From the NCBI RefSeq assembly GCF_019443985.1, contig NZ_CP049303.1, positions 1,426,001 through 1,490,000 of the forward strand: a DNA stretch of 64,000 nucleotides. Reading direction: 5' to 3'. This DNA is from Liquorilactobacillus hordei DSM 19519 (GTDB lineage Bacteria > Bacillota > Bacilli > Lactobacillales > Lactobacillaceae). Shown here piece after piece: positions 45,238-55,306 of this stretch (the stretch's first letter is position 1; each line of letters starts with the position of its first letter). The notes beneath the pieces were generated by a model, which searched no databases, had not been told where the DNA came from, and saw nothing but the letters and a program-made list of their open reading frames with translations. Position numbers and translations under genes: made by a program.

Positions 45238-46758
45238 CTATTTCACGGACCTCTTTTCTTGTAATATCTCTGCCAATTTTGGTCTTAGTATCTTGCGTGT
45301 TGCATTCAATGGAAATTCATTTAAAAAGAAAATCTCAGTTGGTCTACGATACTTAGCAAGATGGGTTGCCGCATAATCAATAATTCGTTGCCGATGTTCT
45401 GCTTGATTTTCAGAATCCTTTGTATCATCAATTACTGCTGCTGCAACAACTTCACCATATAAATCATCGGGTAATCCTACAACTGCTACTTGTTTAATAA
45501 AATCAAGATTTCCTAAAACATCTTCAACAACTGAGGGACTTACCTTTTCACCACCATGATTAATAACATCCTTGCTGCGCCCCTCTAACCATAAGTAACC
45601 TTCTTCATCAAAATAACCTAAGTCACCTGTTAAGAACCAACCGTCTTTAAAAGAATCCGGATGTGGATCAAGATAAGTTGTAATTACATGATCACCACGA
45701 ATTGCAATTTCACCATGAACTCCTGGTGCATCAGTAAAGTCATCTCCACTTATAATTGCCACGTCTGTATGATAAGGCATACCAACAGACCCAATCTTGA
45801 TATTATCTAGTGGATTTAAAGTACACTGACTGCAAGATTCCGTCATCCCATAACCTTCAAGTAATGGTACACCAAATTTTTTTACAAACTTTTTATGCCG
45901 ACTAACTGGGAGCATTGCAGAAGCACATCTAACAAAACGTAATTTGTGATTTGGAACAAATTGAGCTAATGCTTTCTCATTTTTCAACAAAATAGAAACA
46001 ATTGTTGGAACAACTGATGACCACGTAACGTCATTTTCCATAACTTGTTGCCAGAAATGACTGGCACTGAACTTTGGTGCAATTACAAGCCTGCCGTCTG
46101 ATAAAAGTGTTGAGACAACAATTAGTTCTTGTGCATTAATATGAAACATTGGCATTATGATTAAGACAGTGTCATCCTCATTTAAGCGATGACTTTCTAA
46201 ATCATAGTGTGCTGCTTTTAACATAATTTCGTGAGTCAAACCCACTTTTTTTGGTTTTCCAGTAGTTCCAGATGTATTTAGTATCCAACCATAAGATTGT
46301 TCATTAGGTACCATTTCTTTATCACAGATACTCAAATCATTTCTTGTTAAAATAACTAAGTTATCAAAAGTATGCAATTGAACTGTATTTTTATCTAACT
46401 CGGTAAAATTACTGAAAACTTCTGCACGGCTGGCATTGAAAATAATGGCTGCATAGTGATTCTCACGAAAGTCTTTAACAAGTTCTACATCAGAAGTGCT
46501 TTCTGAAACAGGATGAGCTGTAACACCAAGGCGCCATAATGCTTGATTGATTGGAATATAAGCGGCTGAATTTTCAAGACACATGAATGCAATATCTCCA
46601 CTTCCCATATTTGCAGCTGAAAAAATTTTTTGAAGCTTGGTTATATCTTCTTCAATCTGCTTTCCAGTAAACCACTTATTCATTCGTTCATCTTTTAAAA
46701 ATTCACGATTACTATTCTTTTTTAAATGTTGCGCAAGTTCTGCCGTTAATTTTGTCAT
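45238..46758 (-). CDS. Acyl-adenylate/CoA ligase (ANL superfamily)
   Basis: 506 aa. ANL motifs are in order: NTSGTTGKPKKVGLTHE (phosphate loop, about 165), EGYGMTESC (about 310), WFLTGDLGYFDEEGYLWLEGRSKDVINHGGEKVSP (hinge region, about 375-405) and ATRKILRPKL with the catalytic Lys near 492. It activates a carboxylic acid with ATP and probably loads it on CoA. The closest well-known types are short- or medium-chain, oxalate or aromatic acid CoA ligases. It overlaps the acyltransferase gene by 1 nt (TAATG) and precedes the binding protein by 1 nt, a very tight coupling. Confidence 0.88.
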   Translation of the reverse strand: MTKLTAELAQHLKKNSNREFLKDERMNKWFTGKQIEEDITKLQKIFSAANMGSGDIAFMCLENSAAYIPINQALWRLGVTAHPVSESTSDVELVKDFRENHYAAIIFNASRAEVFSNFTELDKNTVQLHTFDNLVILTRNDLSICDKEMVPNEQSYGWILNTSGTTGKPKKVGLTHEIMLKAAHYDLESHRLNEDDTVLIIMPMFHINAQELIVVSTLLSDGRLVIAPKFSASHFWQQVMENDVTWSSVVPTIVSILLKNEKALAQFVPNHKLRFVRCASAMLPVSRHKKFVKKFGVPLLEGYGMTESCSQCTLNPLDNIKIGSVGMPYHTDVAIISGDDFTDAPGVHGEIAIRGDHVITTYLDPHPDSFKDGWFLTGDLGYFDEEGYLWLEGRSKDVINHGGEKVSPSVVEDVLGNLDFIKQVAVVGLPDDLYGEVVAAAVIDDTKDSENQAEHRQRIIDYAATHLAKYRRPTEIFFLNEFPLNATRKILRPKLAEILQEKRSVK

Positions 46759-47903
46759 TATTTATTCCTCCTAAACTTTTGTGGGCGTCCAATCAATATT
46801 CCAAATGGTGGTACTTTATAAAGAATGAATGACACCAGCCAAGAAGTTGCTAAAACAATCAGGTAACCTACTGGTAAAAGCAAGAACAATACCCATTCAT
46901 TTAAGTACCCCTTGATATTTAGCAAAATATATGCCAGCAGTGTTAATCCAATTGTTTGAGTTAGATAGACTCCAAAAGATAATTTTGAAGATAAAGAAAC
47001 AAATTTTGCGAATTTATCCCATTTTGGTTCTGTTCTGTGACTTGCATATGAGAGGCTTAGGCACCAAACCGTGCAAATCATAAGTGAAGCATAAATCATC
47101 AAGTAAGGTTGATGTACTAATTCTGTATAGTGTTGATCGAGCTTGAGAATATACCAGTTAACATAAAAGAGTACAAGTGTTCCTAATGCCAGTAAGGCAG
47201 TTAGGCTATATACTATCTTGCGATACTTTAAAATAAACGTCTTAGCTTCCTCGTAATGAATCGAAACAACACCACCTGCGATGAAATAGAACTGATAAGA
47301 TAAAACAAAATTCCCATAATATTTCAGTAAGTATGGCCAATTATCATGATTCATCTCCGGATAGATATATTTTGTCCAGATTAAGAAGAATAATTGAATT
47401 AATGCACTGATTGAGAAGATCAAAAGATGATAGCAACTTAATTTTTTAAATAACTTAATTAATAACGGAAAAATCAGATAAAGCTGAAATGTAACTAGAA
47501 TATAGTACATGTAAAATTGATTACCATGAATCAAGGCAGAGTACCAATCAGTTAACCAACTATGAAAATTCAAAACATCTCCTGCCTCAACAGCAACAAA
47601 TATCAAGAAAAAACCATTCCAAAACAGATATGGAACTCCGCCACCCTTGTACCGTTTGTACCAAAATGTCAGATAATTCACTTGATCTTTTTTATAATAC
47701 TGTAGGAATAATACTAAACCAGTGACAAACATGAATCCCATTCTTGTGAAATGCAGCATCAGATGCGTCATTAATAACACTAACTGAGGGACTGAGTTGG
47801 TCGATAAACTAGCAATAAATGATGATGTTACATGATTTGCCAGTACCCCAAAAATGAAAATACATCTCATTAAATCAACCTCATATAAATACTTCTTCTT
47901 CAT
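46758..47903 (-). CDS. Membrane acyltransferase, family 3 (OafA-like)
   Basis: 381 aa with about ten membrane segments. The start YEVDLMRCIFIFGVLANHVTSSF carries the Arg and His of the AT3 active region. AT3 enzymes move acyl groups, usually acetyl, from a cytosolic donor to sugars or lipids on the outer side of the membrane. It lacks the C-terminal SGNH domain of longer forms. It is first in the operon, directly followed by a ligase that could make its acyl donor. The stop overlaps the ligase start; no terminator is seen within the operon. Confidence 0.88.
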   Translation of the reverse strand: MKKKYLYEVDLMRCIFIFGVLANHVTSSFIASLSTNSVPQLVLLMTHLMLHFTRMGFMFVTGLVLFLQYYKKDQVNYLTFWYKRYKGGGVPYLFWNGFFLIFVAVEAGDVLNFHSWLTDWYSALIHGNQFYMYYILVTFQLYLIFPLLIKLFKKLSCYHLLIFSISALIQLFFLIWTKYIYPEMNHDNWPYLLKYYGNFVLSYQFYFIAGGVVSIHYEEAKTFILKYRKIVYSLTALLALGTLVLFYVNWYILKLDQHYTELVHQPYLMIYASLMICTVWCLSLSYASHRTEPKWDKFAKFVSLSSKLSFGVYLTQTIGLTLLAYILLNIKGYLNEWVLFLLLPVGYLIVLATSWLVSFILYKVPPFGILIGRPQKFRRNK

Positions 47904-48095
47904 CCAAAAACCCCTATACTATATTTTTACAACAAATTTATTACCTTTCTTATTTTTAAAATAAGTAAAAAATAAATTCTCTATTGCCCATGTAATTAAT
48001 TTAAAATATTATTTTGACAGCCCTATGCCTAATATATGAATAATTTGTGAAAAAAGAATAATAAAATAACTTAACCTCTATTATTTGTGAATTAT

Positions 48096-48142
48096 AAAAA
48101 AAATCCTGCTAAAAGTTGGAGTACCTCAACTTTTAACAGGAT
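48096..48142 (-). terminator. Terminator of parE-parC
   Basis: ATCCTGCTAAAAGTTG and CAACTTTTAACAGGAT form a 16-bp stem with one mismatch and a short loop. On the minus strand a run of seven T residues follows. The space 47904-48095 shows no gene; it holds the promoter region of the acyltransferase operon. Confidence 0.9.
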
Positions 48143-48148
48143 CAATAA

Positions 48149-50605
48149 TTATTTTTCTTTATTCTCTTTAATTGCTACAAATCTGGTAGGGTTACCTTGA
48201 GTAGCTGTATCAATTACAAACGAACCATTGGAATAGCGATCGCCTGTAGGATGTTCAAATGGATTGAGCATTATTGTTTCTTGTTGATCTGTGGTTATAA
48301 GCAGATTTTGCGGATCCTCATCCAGCAATAATGAAACAAATTCTACCCGATGTGGATTTCTTTTCAACTCGCGCAGAATTTGGACACCGCGTCTTGCCCT
48401 TGTCGTCGGCGATACCTCGGCTACAAGCATTCGTTTAAATGCACCTCTTTGCGTCAGAATTCCAATCTGTTCAGAACCTGTCACCAATAGAACTGCGGTA
48501 ATGAAATCATCTCGTAAATCCATTGCTTTAACTCCTGCAGCTTTGGCACCTGATACTGGAACTTCTGAGAGTAAGTATCTCAACCCATATCCACCATGAG
48601 TAATTGCAAAAACATACTTCTTATTAATTTGACTAGTTTCTACAAAATTAACCATAATTAATCTATCGGTTTCAGATTTCAACTTCATACCTTGACTTGC
48701 TCTAGACTTATAAGTTCTGCCGGGCTTTAAATCTACAAAAGCAGTTTGTTTGATGTTTCCTTCCTTTGTGGCAAATACAAAATTACCAGCTTGCTCTAAA
48801 TCCTTAAAAGCATAGGCTGCTATGACCTTTTCTTCAGACTTAAGACCGATTGATTGAGAAAGATGCAATCCCGTATCCTTCCATTTATAATCAGGAATCT
48901 CATGTACAGGTCGATAGATTACATTTCCGCTATCAGTAAAGATAAAGAAATGATCTAAGGTGTTTATAGTTTCTTGATATATAACCGAGTCTTCCGGTTT
49001 TAATCCATTTTCCGTCACATCCGATGCGTTGAATGAGCGTAGTGAACTCCGCTTCAGATAACCATCTTTGCTAACCATAACAACAACATCTTCAGGAGCG
49101 ATAAGAACTTCGGTTTCAATTTTTAGTTGCTCAACTTTATCTTGAATAACAGTTTTGCGCTCAGATGTATATTTTTTATCAATTGCAGTAATTTCTTTTT
49201 TGATAACCCGATCAAGTTCTTTTGAATCTGAAAGAATCAACTCAAATTGTTTAATTTTAGCAGCTAACTCTTTTGCCTCTGCCTGGAGAGCAGTCACATC
49301 AGTATTAGTTAAACGATAGAGTTGCAATGACACAATAGCTTCTGCCTGTGCTTCAGTAAAGCTATATTCATCAACCAAGTTATCCTTGGCATCCTTCTTG
49401 TTCTTACTTGCACGAATTGTTTTAATTACATCGTCCAAAATTGATAAAGCTTTGATTAAACCAGCAACAATATGCTCACGTTCACGAGCTTTCTTAAGTT
49501 CAAATTGAGTTCTTCTTGTTGTTACTGTTCTTTGATGTTCCAAGTAAGCAGTCAATATTTGTTTTAAGCCAACATTTTCGGGGCGCATATTATTAATTGC
49601 AACCATATTGAAATTGTACGATATCTGTAAGTCAGTATTCTTAAATAAATAATTTAGGATACCTTCTTGATTGGCATTTCGCTTTAACTCAATCACAACA
49701 CGTAATCCTTCGCGATCACTCTCGTCTCGAACCTCAGCAATTCCCTCGATTTTCTTCAGTAAACGGATTTCATCGATTTTCTTCACAAGAATTGCTTTAT
49801 TCACTTCATAAGGAATCTCGGTTACAACTATTTGCTCTTTATTGCCCTTTAAAGATTCAACTGCTGTCTTTGCCCGCAACATAACTCGGCCACGTCCAGT
49901 TGTATAAGCTTTGATGATACCATCTACACCTTGTAAAATTCCTCCCGTTGGAAAATCAGGGCCTTTTACAAATTCCATAAGATCAGCAAGTGTAGCTTTA
50001 GGATTTTTCATTAAATAAAGTAACGCTTGAACTGTCTCATGAAGATTGTGTGGTGGAATTTCAGTAGCATATCCAGCAGATATTCCTGTGGCACCATTGA
50101 CTAATAAATTTGGAAAGCGTGCTGGTAAAACAGTAGGCTCCATATCAGTGTCATCAAAATTAGGAACAAAATCAACTGTATTTTTTTCAATATCGCGGAG
50201 CATTTCACTTGATATTTGACTTAAACGAGCTTCCGTATAACGCATCGCTGCTGGTGGGTCACCATCCATTGAGCCGTTGTTTCCATGCATTTCAATAAGT
50301 GGATCACGTAGTTTCCATGACTGGCTCAAACGAACCATCGCCTCATAGATTGAACTATCTCCATGAGGATGAAAGTTACCCATCACATTACCTACAGATT
50401 TAGCGGATTTTCTGAATGCTTTTTCATAAGTGTTACCATCTTGATTCATCGCATATAAAATACGACGCTGAACCGGTTTTAAACCATCTCTAATATCAGG
50501 TAAGGCACGTTCTTGGATAATATACTTCGAATAACGGCCAAACCTTTCACCCATAACAGCTTCGAGTGAGAGTTCTTGAATGTTACTACCTTGGCTTTCA
50601 ACCAT
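48149..50605 (-). CDS. parC: DNA topoisomerase IV subunit A
   Basis: 818 aa. The breakage-reunion domain (about 10-490) includes the catalytic Tyr123 in AAMRYTEARLS. The quinolone-resistance region reads HGDSSIYEAM at 81-90, with Ser84 and Glu88 in the sensitive form. The C-terminal beta-pinwheel (about 500-805) shows repeats such as GYLKRSS, GNIKQTAF and GAFKRM. It decatenates daughter chromosomes. The stop of parE overlaps its start by 1 nt, so the subunits are made together. Confidence 0.97.
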   Translation of the reverse strand: MVESQGSNIQELSLEAVMGERFGRYSKYIIQERALPDIRDGLKPVQRRILYAMNQDGNTYEKAFRKSAKSVGNVMGNFHPHGDSSIYEAMVRLSQSWKLRDPLIEMHGNNGSMDGDPPAAMRYTEARLSQISSEMLRDIEKNTVDFVPNFDDTDMEPTVLPARFPNLLVNGATGISAGYATEIPPHNLHETVQALLYLMKNPKATLADLMEFVKGPDFPTGGILQGVDGIIKAYTTGRGRVMLRAKTAVESLKGNKEQIVVTEIPYEVNKAILVKKIDEIRLLKKIEGIAEVRDESDREGLRVVIELKRNANQEGILNYLFKNTDLQISYNFNMVAINNMRPENVGLKQILTAYLEHQRTVTTRRTQFELKKAREREHIVAGLIKALSILDDVIKTIRASKNKKDAKDNLVDEYSFTEAQAEAIVSLQLYRLTNTDVTALQAEAKELAAKIKQFELILSDSKELDRVIKKEITAIDKKYTSERKTVIQDKVEQLKIETEVLIAPEDVVVMVSKDGYLKRSSLRSFNASDVTENGLKPEDSVIYQETINTLDHFFIFTDSGNVIYRPVHEIPDYKWKDTGLHLSQSIGLKSEEKVIAAYAFKDLEQAGNFVFATKEGNIKQTAFVDLKPGRTYKSRASQGMKLKSETDRLIMVNFVETSQINKKYVFAITHGGYGLRYLLSEVPVSGAKAAGVKAMDLRDDFITAVLLVTGSEQIGILTQRGAFKRMLVAEVSPTTRARRGVQILRELKRNPHRVEFVSLLLDEDPQNLLITTDQQETIMLNPFEHPTGDRYSNGSFVIDTATQGNPTRFVAIKENKEK

Positions 50606-52590
50606 TATTCAACACTCCCTTCCTGCTTCTCGTTAATATGGTGTGCTCCTGCAGCAACTGTATTATCCAATAAGCTGCCATCTTCCTCCAATGTGAACTG
50701 AACATTATTTTCAATCCATTTGCGCCTTGGCTCTACTTTATCACCCATTAGTGTTGTAACGCGCTTTTCCGCTAATGTATCATCTTCAATCTTAACGCGA
50801 ACGAGTGTCCTTGTTTCTGGGTTCATTGTTGTTTCCCACAGTTGATCGGCATTCATTTCACCCAAGCCTTTAAATCTTTGCAGTGTGTAACCTTGTTTCA
50901 TTTCTTTAGTTGCATAATGCAATTCATCATCGGTCCAAGCATATCTAATTATATCTTTATTTTTAATCTTTTTTTGAATTTTATATAAGGGAGGTAAAGC
51001 TATATATATTTTACCCGCATCTATCATCGGTCTCATATATTTATAGAAGAACGTTAAGAGTAAAGTTTGGATGTGTGCTCCATCCGTATCAGCATCAGTC
51101 ATGATGATAATCTTATCATAATTAGCATCATCTATAACAAAATCAGTGCCCACTCCTGCACCAATAGTATAGATCATTGTATTAATCTCTTCATTTTTGA
51201 GAATCTCCGACAACTTAGCCTTTTCAGTGTTCAAAACTTTCCCACGTAATGGTAATATTGCTTGAAATTTACGATCCCGTCCTTGTTTCGCAGAACCTCC
51301 AGCAGAATCTCCTTCGACTAAGAATAATTCATTTTTCTTAGCATTCTTGGATTGAGCGGGTGTCAACTTACCAGATAACAGGCGTTCTTTTTTCTTCTTC
51401 TTGCCTGTTCGACTTTCATCTCTCGCCTTTCGGGCAGCTTCTCTAGCTTCTCTAGCTTTCAATGATTTTCTGACAAGATCTTGCGCAAACTCGCCGTTCT
51501 CCATTAGATAAAAACCAAGTTGTTCTGAAACAACACTATCAACTATTGAACGTGCTTCAGGTGTTCCAAGTTTTCCTTTTGTCTGTCCCTCGAATTGTAA
51601 TAACTCTTCTGGCACACGAATTGAAATAACAGCAGCAAGGCCCTCGCGAACATCACTACCTTCAAGATTTTTGTCTTTTTCTTTTAACAAAGATACCTGA
51701 CGAGCGTAATCATTGAAGGCTTTTGTCCAAGCGGCCTTCATTCCTGCCTCATGTGTTCCACCGTCCTTAGTTCGAACGTTATTTACAAATGATAGAATAC
51801 TCTCAGAATAACCGTCATTGTATTGTGCAGCAACCTCAACTTCAATGCCTTCTTTGATACCATCAAAGTACATTACGTTTCCAAGCGTGTCTTTATCTTC
51901 ATTTAGATAGGTAACAAATTCTTTGATTCCTTCTTCAAAATGAAAAATATCTTCTTGTTCAGTTCGTTCGTCATTAATTGTAATTCTAACCCCTTTTAAT
52001 AAAAAGGCAGATTCACGAAGGCGTTCAGCAAGGGTATCATAATTATACTTGGTAGTTGTAAAAATCGTCTCATCTGGTTTAAAAGTAACTGTGGTCCCGT
52101 TTGATTTCTTTGTTTTTCCAAGTTTGCGCAGTGTTCCAATCGGTTTTCCACCATCTTCAAAATCTTCTTCATATTCAACACCATCTCTAATAGTATTAAC
52201 AGTTAATTTTGAAGAAAGAGCATTTACAACACTGGCACCAACGCCATGCAAACCACCAGAAGTCTTATAGCCACCTTGACCAAACTTTCCACCCGCGTGA
52301 AGAACCGTAAAAATAACCTCAACGGTTGGAATCCCTAATGAATGCATCCCAACAGGTAGCCCACGACCATGGTCTACAACTGAGACACTATTGTCCTTAT
52401 GTAAAACTACATTTATTTCCTTACCATACCCAGACAAAGCTTCATCAACGGCGTTATCAACTATTTCGTATACCAAATGATGTAAACCACGACTATCAGT
52501 TGAGCCAATATACATTCCTGGCCTTTTTCTGACAGCCTCCAGTCCTTTTAACACTTGAATCGAATCGTCATTATAATTTGTTTTTTCCAT
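50605..52590 (-). CDS. parE: DNA topoisomerase IV subunit B
   Basis: 661 aa. GHKL ATPase motifs EIVDNAVDEALSG, DHGRGLPVG and GGLHGVGASVVNALS lie in the first 120 residues. The TOPRIM part starts near 420 (LVEGDSAGGSAKQGRDRKFQAILPLRGKVLN) and includes DADTDGAH. The start QVLKGLEAVRKRPGMYIG and the length fit ParE of Lactobacillales; a separate gyrB would be expected elsewhere. It is divergent from plsY, as in many lactobacilli. Confidence 0.97.
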   Translation of the reverse strand: MEKTNYNDDSIQVLKGLEAVRKRPGMYIGSTDSRGLHHLVYEIVDNAVDEALSGYGKEINVVLHKDNSVSVVDHGRGLPVGMHSLGIPTVEVIFTVLHAGGKFGQGGYKTSGGLHGVGASVVNALSSKLTVNTIRDGVEYEEDFEDGGKPIGTLRKLGKTKKSNGTTVTFKPDETIFTTTKYNYDTLAERLRESAFLLKGVRITINDERTEQEDIFHFEEGIKEFVTYLNEDKDTLGNVMYFDGIKEGIEVEVAAQYNDGYSESILSFVNNVRTKDGGTHEAGMKAAWTKAFNDYARQVSLLKEKDKNLEGSDVREGLAAVISIRVPEELLQFEGQTKGKLGTPEARSIVDSVVSEQLGFYLMENGEFAQDLVRKSLKAREAREAARKARDESRTGKKKKKERLLSGKLTPAQSKNAKKNELFLVEGDSAGGSAKQGRDRKFQAILPLRGKVLNTEKAKLSEILKNEEINTMIYTIGAGVGTDFVIDDANYDKIIIMTDADTDGAHIQTLLLTFFYKYMRPMIDAGKIYIALPPLYKIQKKIKNKDIIRYAWTDDELHYATKEMKQGYTLQRFKGLGEMNADQLWETTMNPETRTLVRVKIEDDTLAEKRVTTLMGDKVEPRRKWIENNVQFTLEEDGSLLDNTVAAGAHHINEKQEGSVE

Positions 52591-52802
52591 ATATTAAACC
52601 CCTTCTACTTCCTGGAGTATTGAATTAATGCTCGTTCATACGTTCCAACTTGAATATCATACCCTATGAAATTACAAATTGTAAAGTAATCACTTGTTTT
52701 TTAACAATCATTAAACTTGTGTACCAAATAAAATTAAATTTGTAGATAGTATTAAAAAAATGATAGAATAGGGCGTATCAAGCTAAAGGAGGTCAATCTG
52801 TA

Positions 52803-53417
52803 ATGGATTCGACTATTGTATTAATGTTAGTAATTGGATACCTTCTTGGATCAATTCCATCAGGTATTTGGATTGGTAAAATATTCTATAATAAGGATAT
52901 TCGACAATTTGGTAGTGGTAATATGGGAACAACAAATACTTTCAGAGTACTTGGCAAAAAAGCTGGAGCAATTGTTTTAATAGTTGATATGTTAAAGGGA
53001 ACACTTGCTGCATGTCAGCCTTACCTCTTCGGAGTACATATTAATGTTTTAATAATTGGATGTGCCGCCGTTATTGGTCATGTTTTTCCAATTTTCGCTA
53101 AGTTCAAGGGAGGTAAAGCAGTTGCAACGAGTGCAGGTATTTTGCTTGCATACAGCCCCGGGTTCTTTATCGTTGCCTGGGTTATCTTTTTAACCACACT
53201 CTACCTTTCAAGCATGGTTAGTATTGCAAGTATGGTGGGGATGACTCTGATTACAATTTTATCCTTATTCTTTCACGATCCAATCTTGACGATTATTGCA
53301 ATTATTTTAACGATTTTTGTTTTCTATCGACATAAGGGAAATTTATCAAGAATCAAAAATGGTAACGAGAATCTAGTGCCTTTTGGTTTGGTTTACAAAA
53401 GAAAAAATAATAAGTAA
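52803..53417 (+). CDS. plsY: Acyl-phosphate:glycerol-3-phosphate acyltransferase
   Basis: 204 aa with five membrane segments. [34 protein letters not shown] and [12 protein letters not shown] are the three conserved loops of PlsY; the middle one binds glycerol-3-phosphate and the last the acyl-phosphate. It makes lysophosphatidic acid, the first step of phospholipid synthesis. The site AAGGAGG precedes the ATG. An IS1182 copy begins 30 nt after the stop, perhaps in or near the original terminator. Confidence 0.97.
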   Translation: MDSTIVLMLVIGYLLGSIPSGIWIGKIFYNKDIRQFGSGNMGTTNTFRVLGKKAGAIVLIVDMLKGTLAACQPYLFGVHINVLIIGCAAVIGHVFPIFAKFKGGKAVATSAGILLAYSPGFFIVAWVIFLTTLYLSSMVSIASMVGMTLITILSLFFHDPILTIIAIILTIFVFYRHKGNLSRIKNGNENLVPFGLVYKRKNNK

Positions 53418-53475
53418 ATATGCCCTTTATTTAAGGTAAGATAAAAAGGGGGCTGTGCCATAAGTCCTAAGTAAA

Positions 53476-53518
53476 AGAGCTACATTAGAAAAAATAATAA
53501 TTTTTCTAGTGTAGCTCT
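53476..53518 (+). terminator. Left-end hairpin of IS copy 2
   Basis: AGAGCTACATTAGA pairs with TCTAGTGTAGCTCT (one G-U). Compared with copy 1 two base pairs are exchanged by paired changes (T-A to A-T, C-G to T-A) and a C-G has become a U-G, so pairing has been kept by selection. Confidence 0.85.
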
Positions 53519-53601
53519 TTTGGTATAATTAAAAATAAAAAAGCACTGGTTGCAGCCAGCACCTTCAAAAACAATACCCTTACATAGAAAGGATATCCAA
53601 T

Positions 53602-55272
53602 ATGTATAATAATTATAACATAAATCAGACTGTACTTAGTATCAAAACTGACTGGGAACCAAAAGAAAATCATCCTGCACGGATGATTAATCAAATAGTT
53701 GAAGACCTTAAAATTAAAGATCCCTACATCTTTGGACGTCCGCGTAAGTATGATCTGCGTGTACTTTTAAAATTAATTTTGTTTGCGTACACAAAAGGTA
53801 TCTTCAGTAGTCGTCGTATTAATACCTTGGCAGAAGAGAACTTGGCAGCCCGCTGGCTGACGCAAGAACAAGTTCCAGCCTACCGAACAATTTGTCGTTT
53901 TAGAATTTCAGATGAAGTTGAGAACTTGATCAATCAATGCATTCAAAAACTAACCAAATATCTAAAGCAAAATAACTTTATTGATGAGGTTACTTTTATT
54001 GATGGAACTAAAATTTTGGCTGATGCCAATAAGTATAGTTTTGTTTGGCGTAAGAATACTGTTCGTTTTGACAAGCTTAATCGCTCTGCGATTATATCCC
54101 TTCTGAAAGAATTAAATGAAGCTAAGTTTAAATGCCAGCTCCCAGTAGAGACAGATCTTACTTTAGAAATGCTTGATGAAATTATCTTGCGGTTAGAGAA
54201 TAACTTGAAAGATCTGAATAAAAAGATTGAAAAGGAGCACACCTCTCCAAACCCAGACAAGTCCAGACGTCGAAAACTGAAATCGTTAAAACGAAAACTT
54301 AAGTTACGCCAAACTAAGTTATTGGAATATAAAATACAAACTGGAATTTATGGTAAACGAAATAGTTATTCGAAAACAGACCATGATGCGACTTTTATGC
54401 GTGTTAAAGAAGATTCAATGCTCAACGGACAGCTAAAACCGGCTTATAATCTACAAATCGCCACGAGTAAACAATTTGTAACTGCCTTTGGCATTTTTCA
54501 AAATCCAGGAGATACCAAAACATTAATTCCCTTTTTACAGCAGCAACAAGCAGCTGGAACTTTAGGTAAGTATATTGTGGCCGATGCAGGATACGGTTCA
54601 GAATCAAATTATCGATACTTTGAAGATGAATTACCCGAACATACAGCGTTGATTCCGTATGGGGCAATGTTGAAAGAAAATAGTCGCAAATGGCAAAGCG
54701 ATGACCGTAAGGTCATGAATTGGACATATCACCCTAAAGATGATTATTTTATTGATCCGCAAGGAGTTAGATTTAGTTTTTATACTTACCGTAAGCGCAA
54801 AGACAAGTACGGGTTTGTACGTGAATTTAAAGAGTATAAGGCAAACAAATATGATAATGATTTTCAAATTGACCACCGAGCGTTCACTAAAAGCGGAAAA
54901 CCTCGTAAAATAAGTATTAATGGCGCGTGGGAATATTTCAAAGCTAAGGAACGCAAGTTACTTTCAAATCACCAAACTGGTTCAATTTACGGACGACGTA
55001 AAATAGATGTCGAATCAGTTTTTGGTGGATTGAAGGCTTGTTTGGGTTTTAAAAGATTTTCTGTTAGAGGTCTTGAGAAGGTAAAAAGAGAAGCTGGAAT
55101 TGCCTTGATGGCAATGAATATTAGAAAATTGGTAGCGAAGAACACCAATTTTAACTGTTTTATAAACCCAAAGAAGAGATTAGTGAAAATCAAGGAACGA
55201 TTTTCACTAATCTCTTCTATTTTGAAGGACTTATGGCACAGCCCCCTTTTATTAATTATACGTAAAATTTAA
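53602..55272 (+). CDS. IS1182-family transposase (copy 2)
   Basis: 556 aa as read. It has the same catalytic residues as copy 1: FIDGTKILADANK, VADAGYGSE and KIDVESVFGGLK. Differences from copy 1 are scattered conservative changes (for example NDPYIF to KDPYIF, LAHK to LEYK), and no frame is lost, so it may be active. As in copy 1, the frame has no stop before the end of the terminal repeat (DLWHSP) and ends outside the element after LLLIIRKI. Confidence 0.93.
   Translation: MYNNYNINQTVLSIKTDWEPKENHPARMINQIVEDLKIKDPYIFGRPRKYDLRVLLKLILFAYTKGIFSSRRINTLAEENLAARWLTQEQVPAYRTICRFRISDEVENLINQCIQKLTKYLKQNNFIDEVTFIDGTKILADANKYSFVWRKNTVRFDKLNRSAIISLLKELNEAKFKCQLPVETDLTLEMLDEIILRLENNLKDLNKKIEKEHTSPNPDKSRRRKLKSLKRKLKLRQTKLLEYKIQTGIYGKRNSYSKTDHDATFMRVKEDSMLNGQLKPAYNLQIATSKQFVTAFGIFQNPGDTKTLIPFLQQQQAAGTLGKYIVADAGYGSESNYRYFEDELPEHTALIPYGAMLKENSRKWQSDDRKVMNWTYHPKDDYFIDPQGVRFSFYTYRKRKDKYGFVREFKEYKANKYDNDFQIDHRAFTKSGKPRKISINGAWEYFKAKERKLLSNHQTGSIYGRRKIDVESVFGGLKACLGFKRFSVRGLEKVKREAGIALMAMNIRKLVAKNTNFNCFINPKKRLVKIKERFSLISSILKDLWHSPLLLIIRKI
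55172..55218. repeat. Right-end 20-bp hairpin of IS copy 2
   Basis: The same perfect 20-bp stem as at 9498-9544, in the last transposase codons; only one loop base differs. Confidence 0.85.
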
Positions 55273-55306
55273 ATTACTCAAGACCAAAACGGCAAGCTAA
55301 AGTTTT

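Larger units (their letters stand above)
53448..55246 (+). mobile_element. IS1182-family insertion sequence, copy 2 (complete)
   Basis: 1799 bp with 20-bp perfect ends (GGGGGCTGTGCCATAAGTCC at 53448-53467; complement at 55227-55246). Flanking AAAA and TTTT extend the match to 24 bp, which may come from a terminator that was hit. The transposase differs from copy 1 at a few percent of residues, so the copies are not a recent duplicate. It lies between plsY and an aldose epimerase gene without breaking either. Confidence 0.93.

Noticed and set aside
53943..54876. Several minus-strand frames within the IS transposase
   Set aside because: They mirror similar frames in copy 1 and arise from transposase codon usage; none has a start signal.
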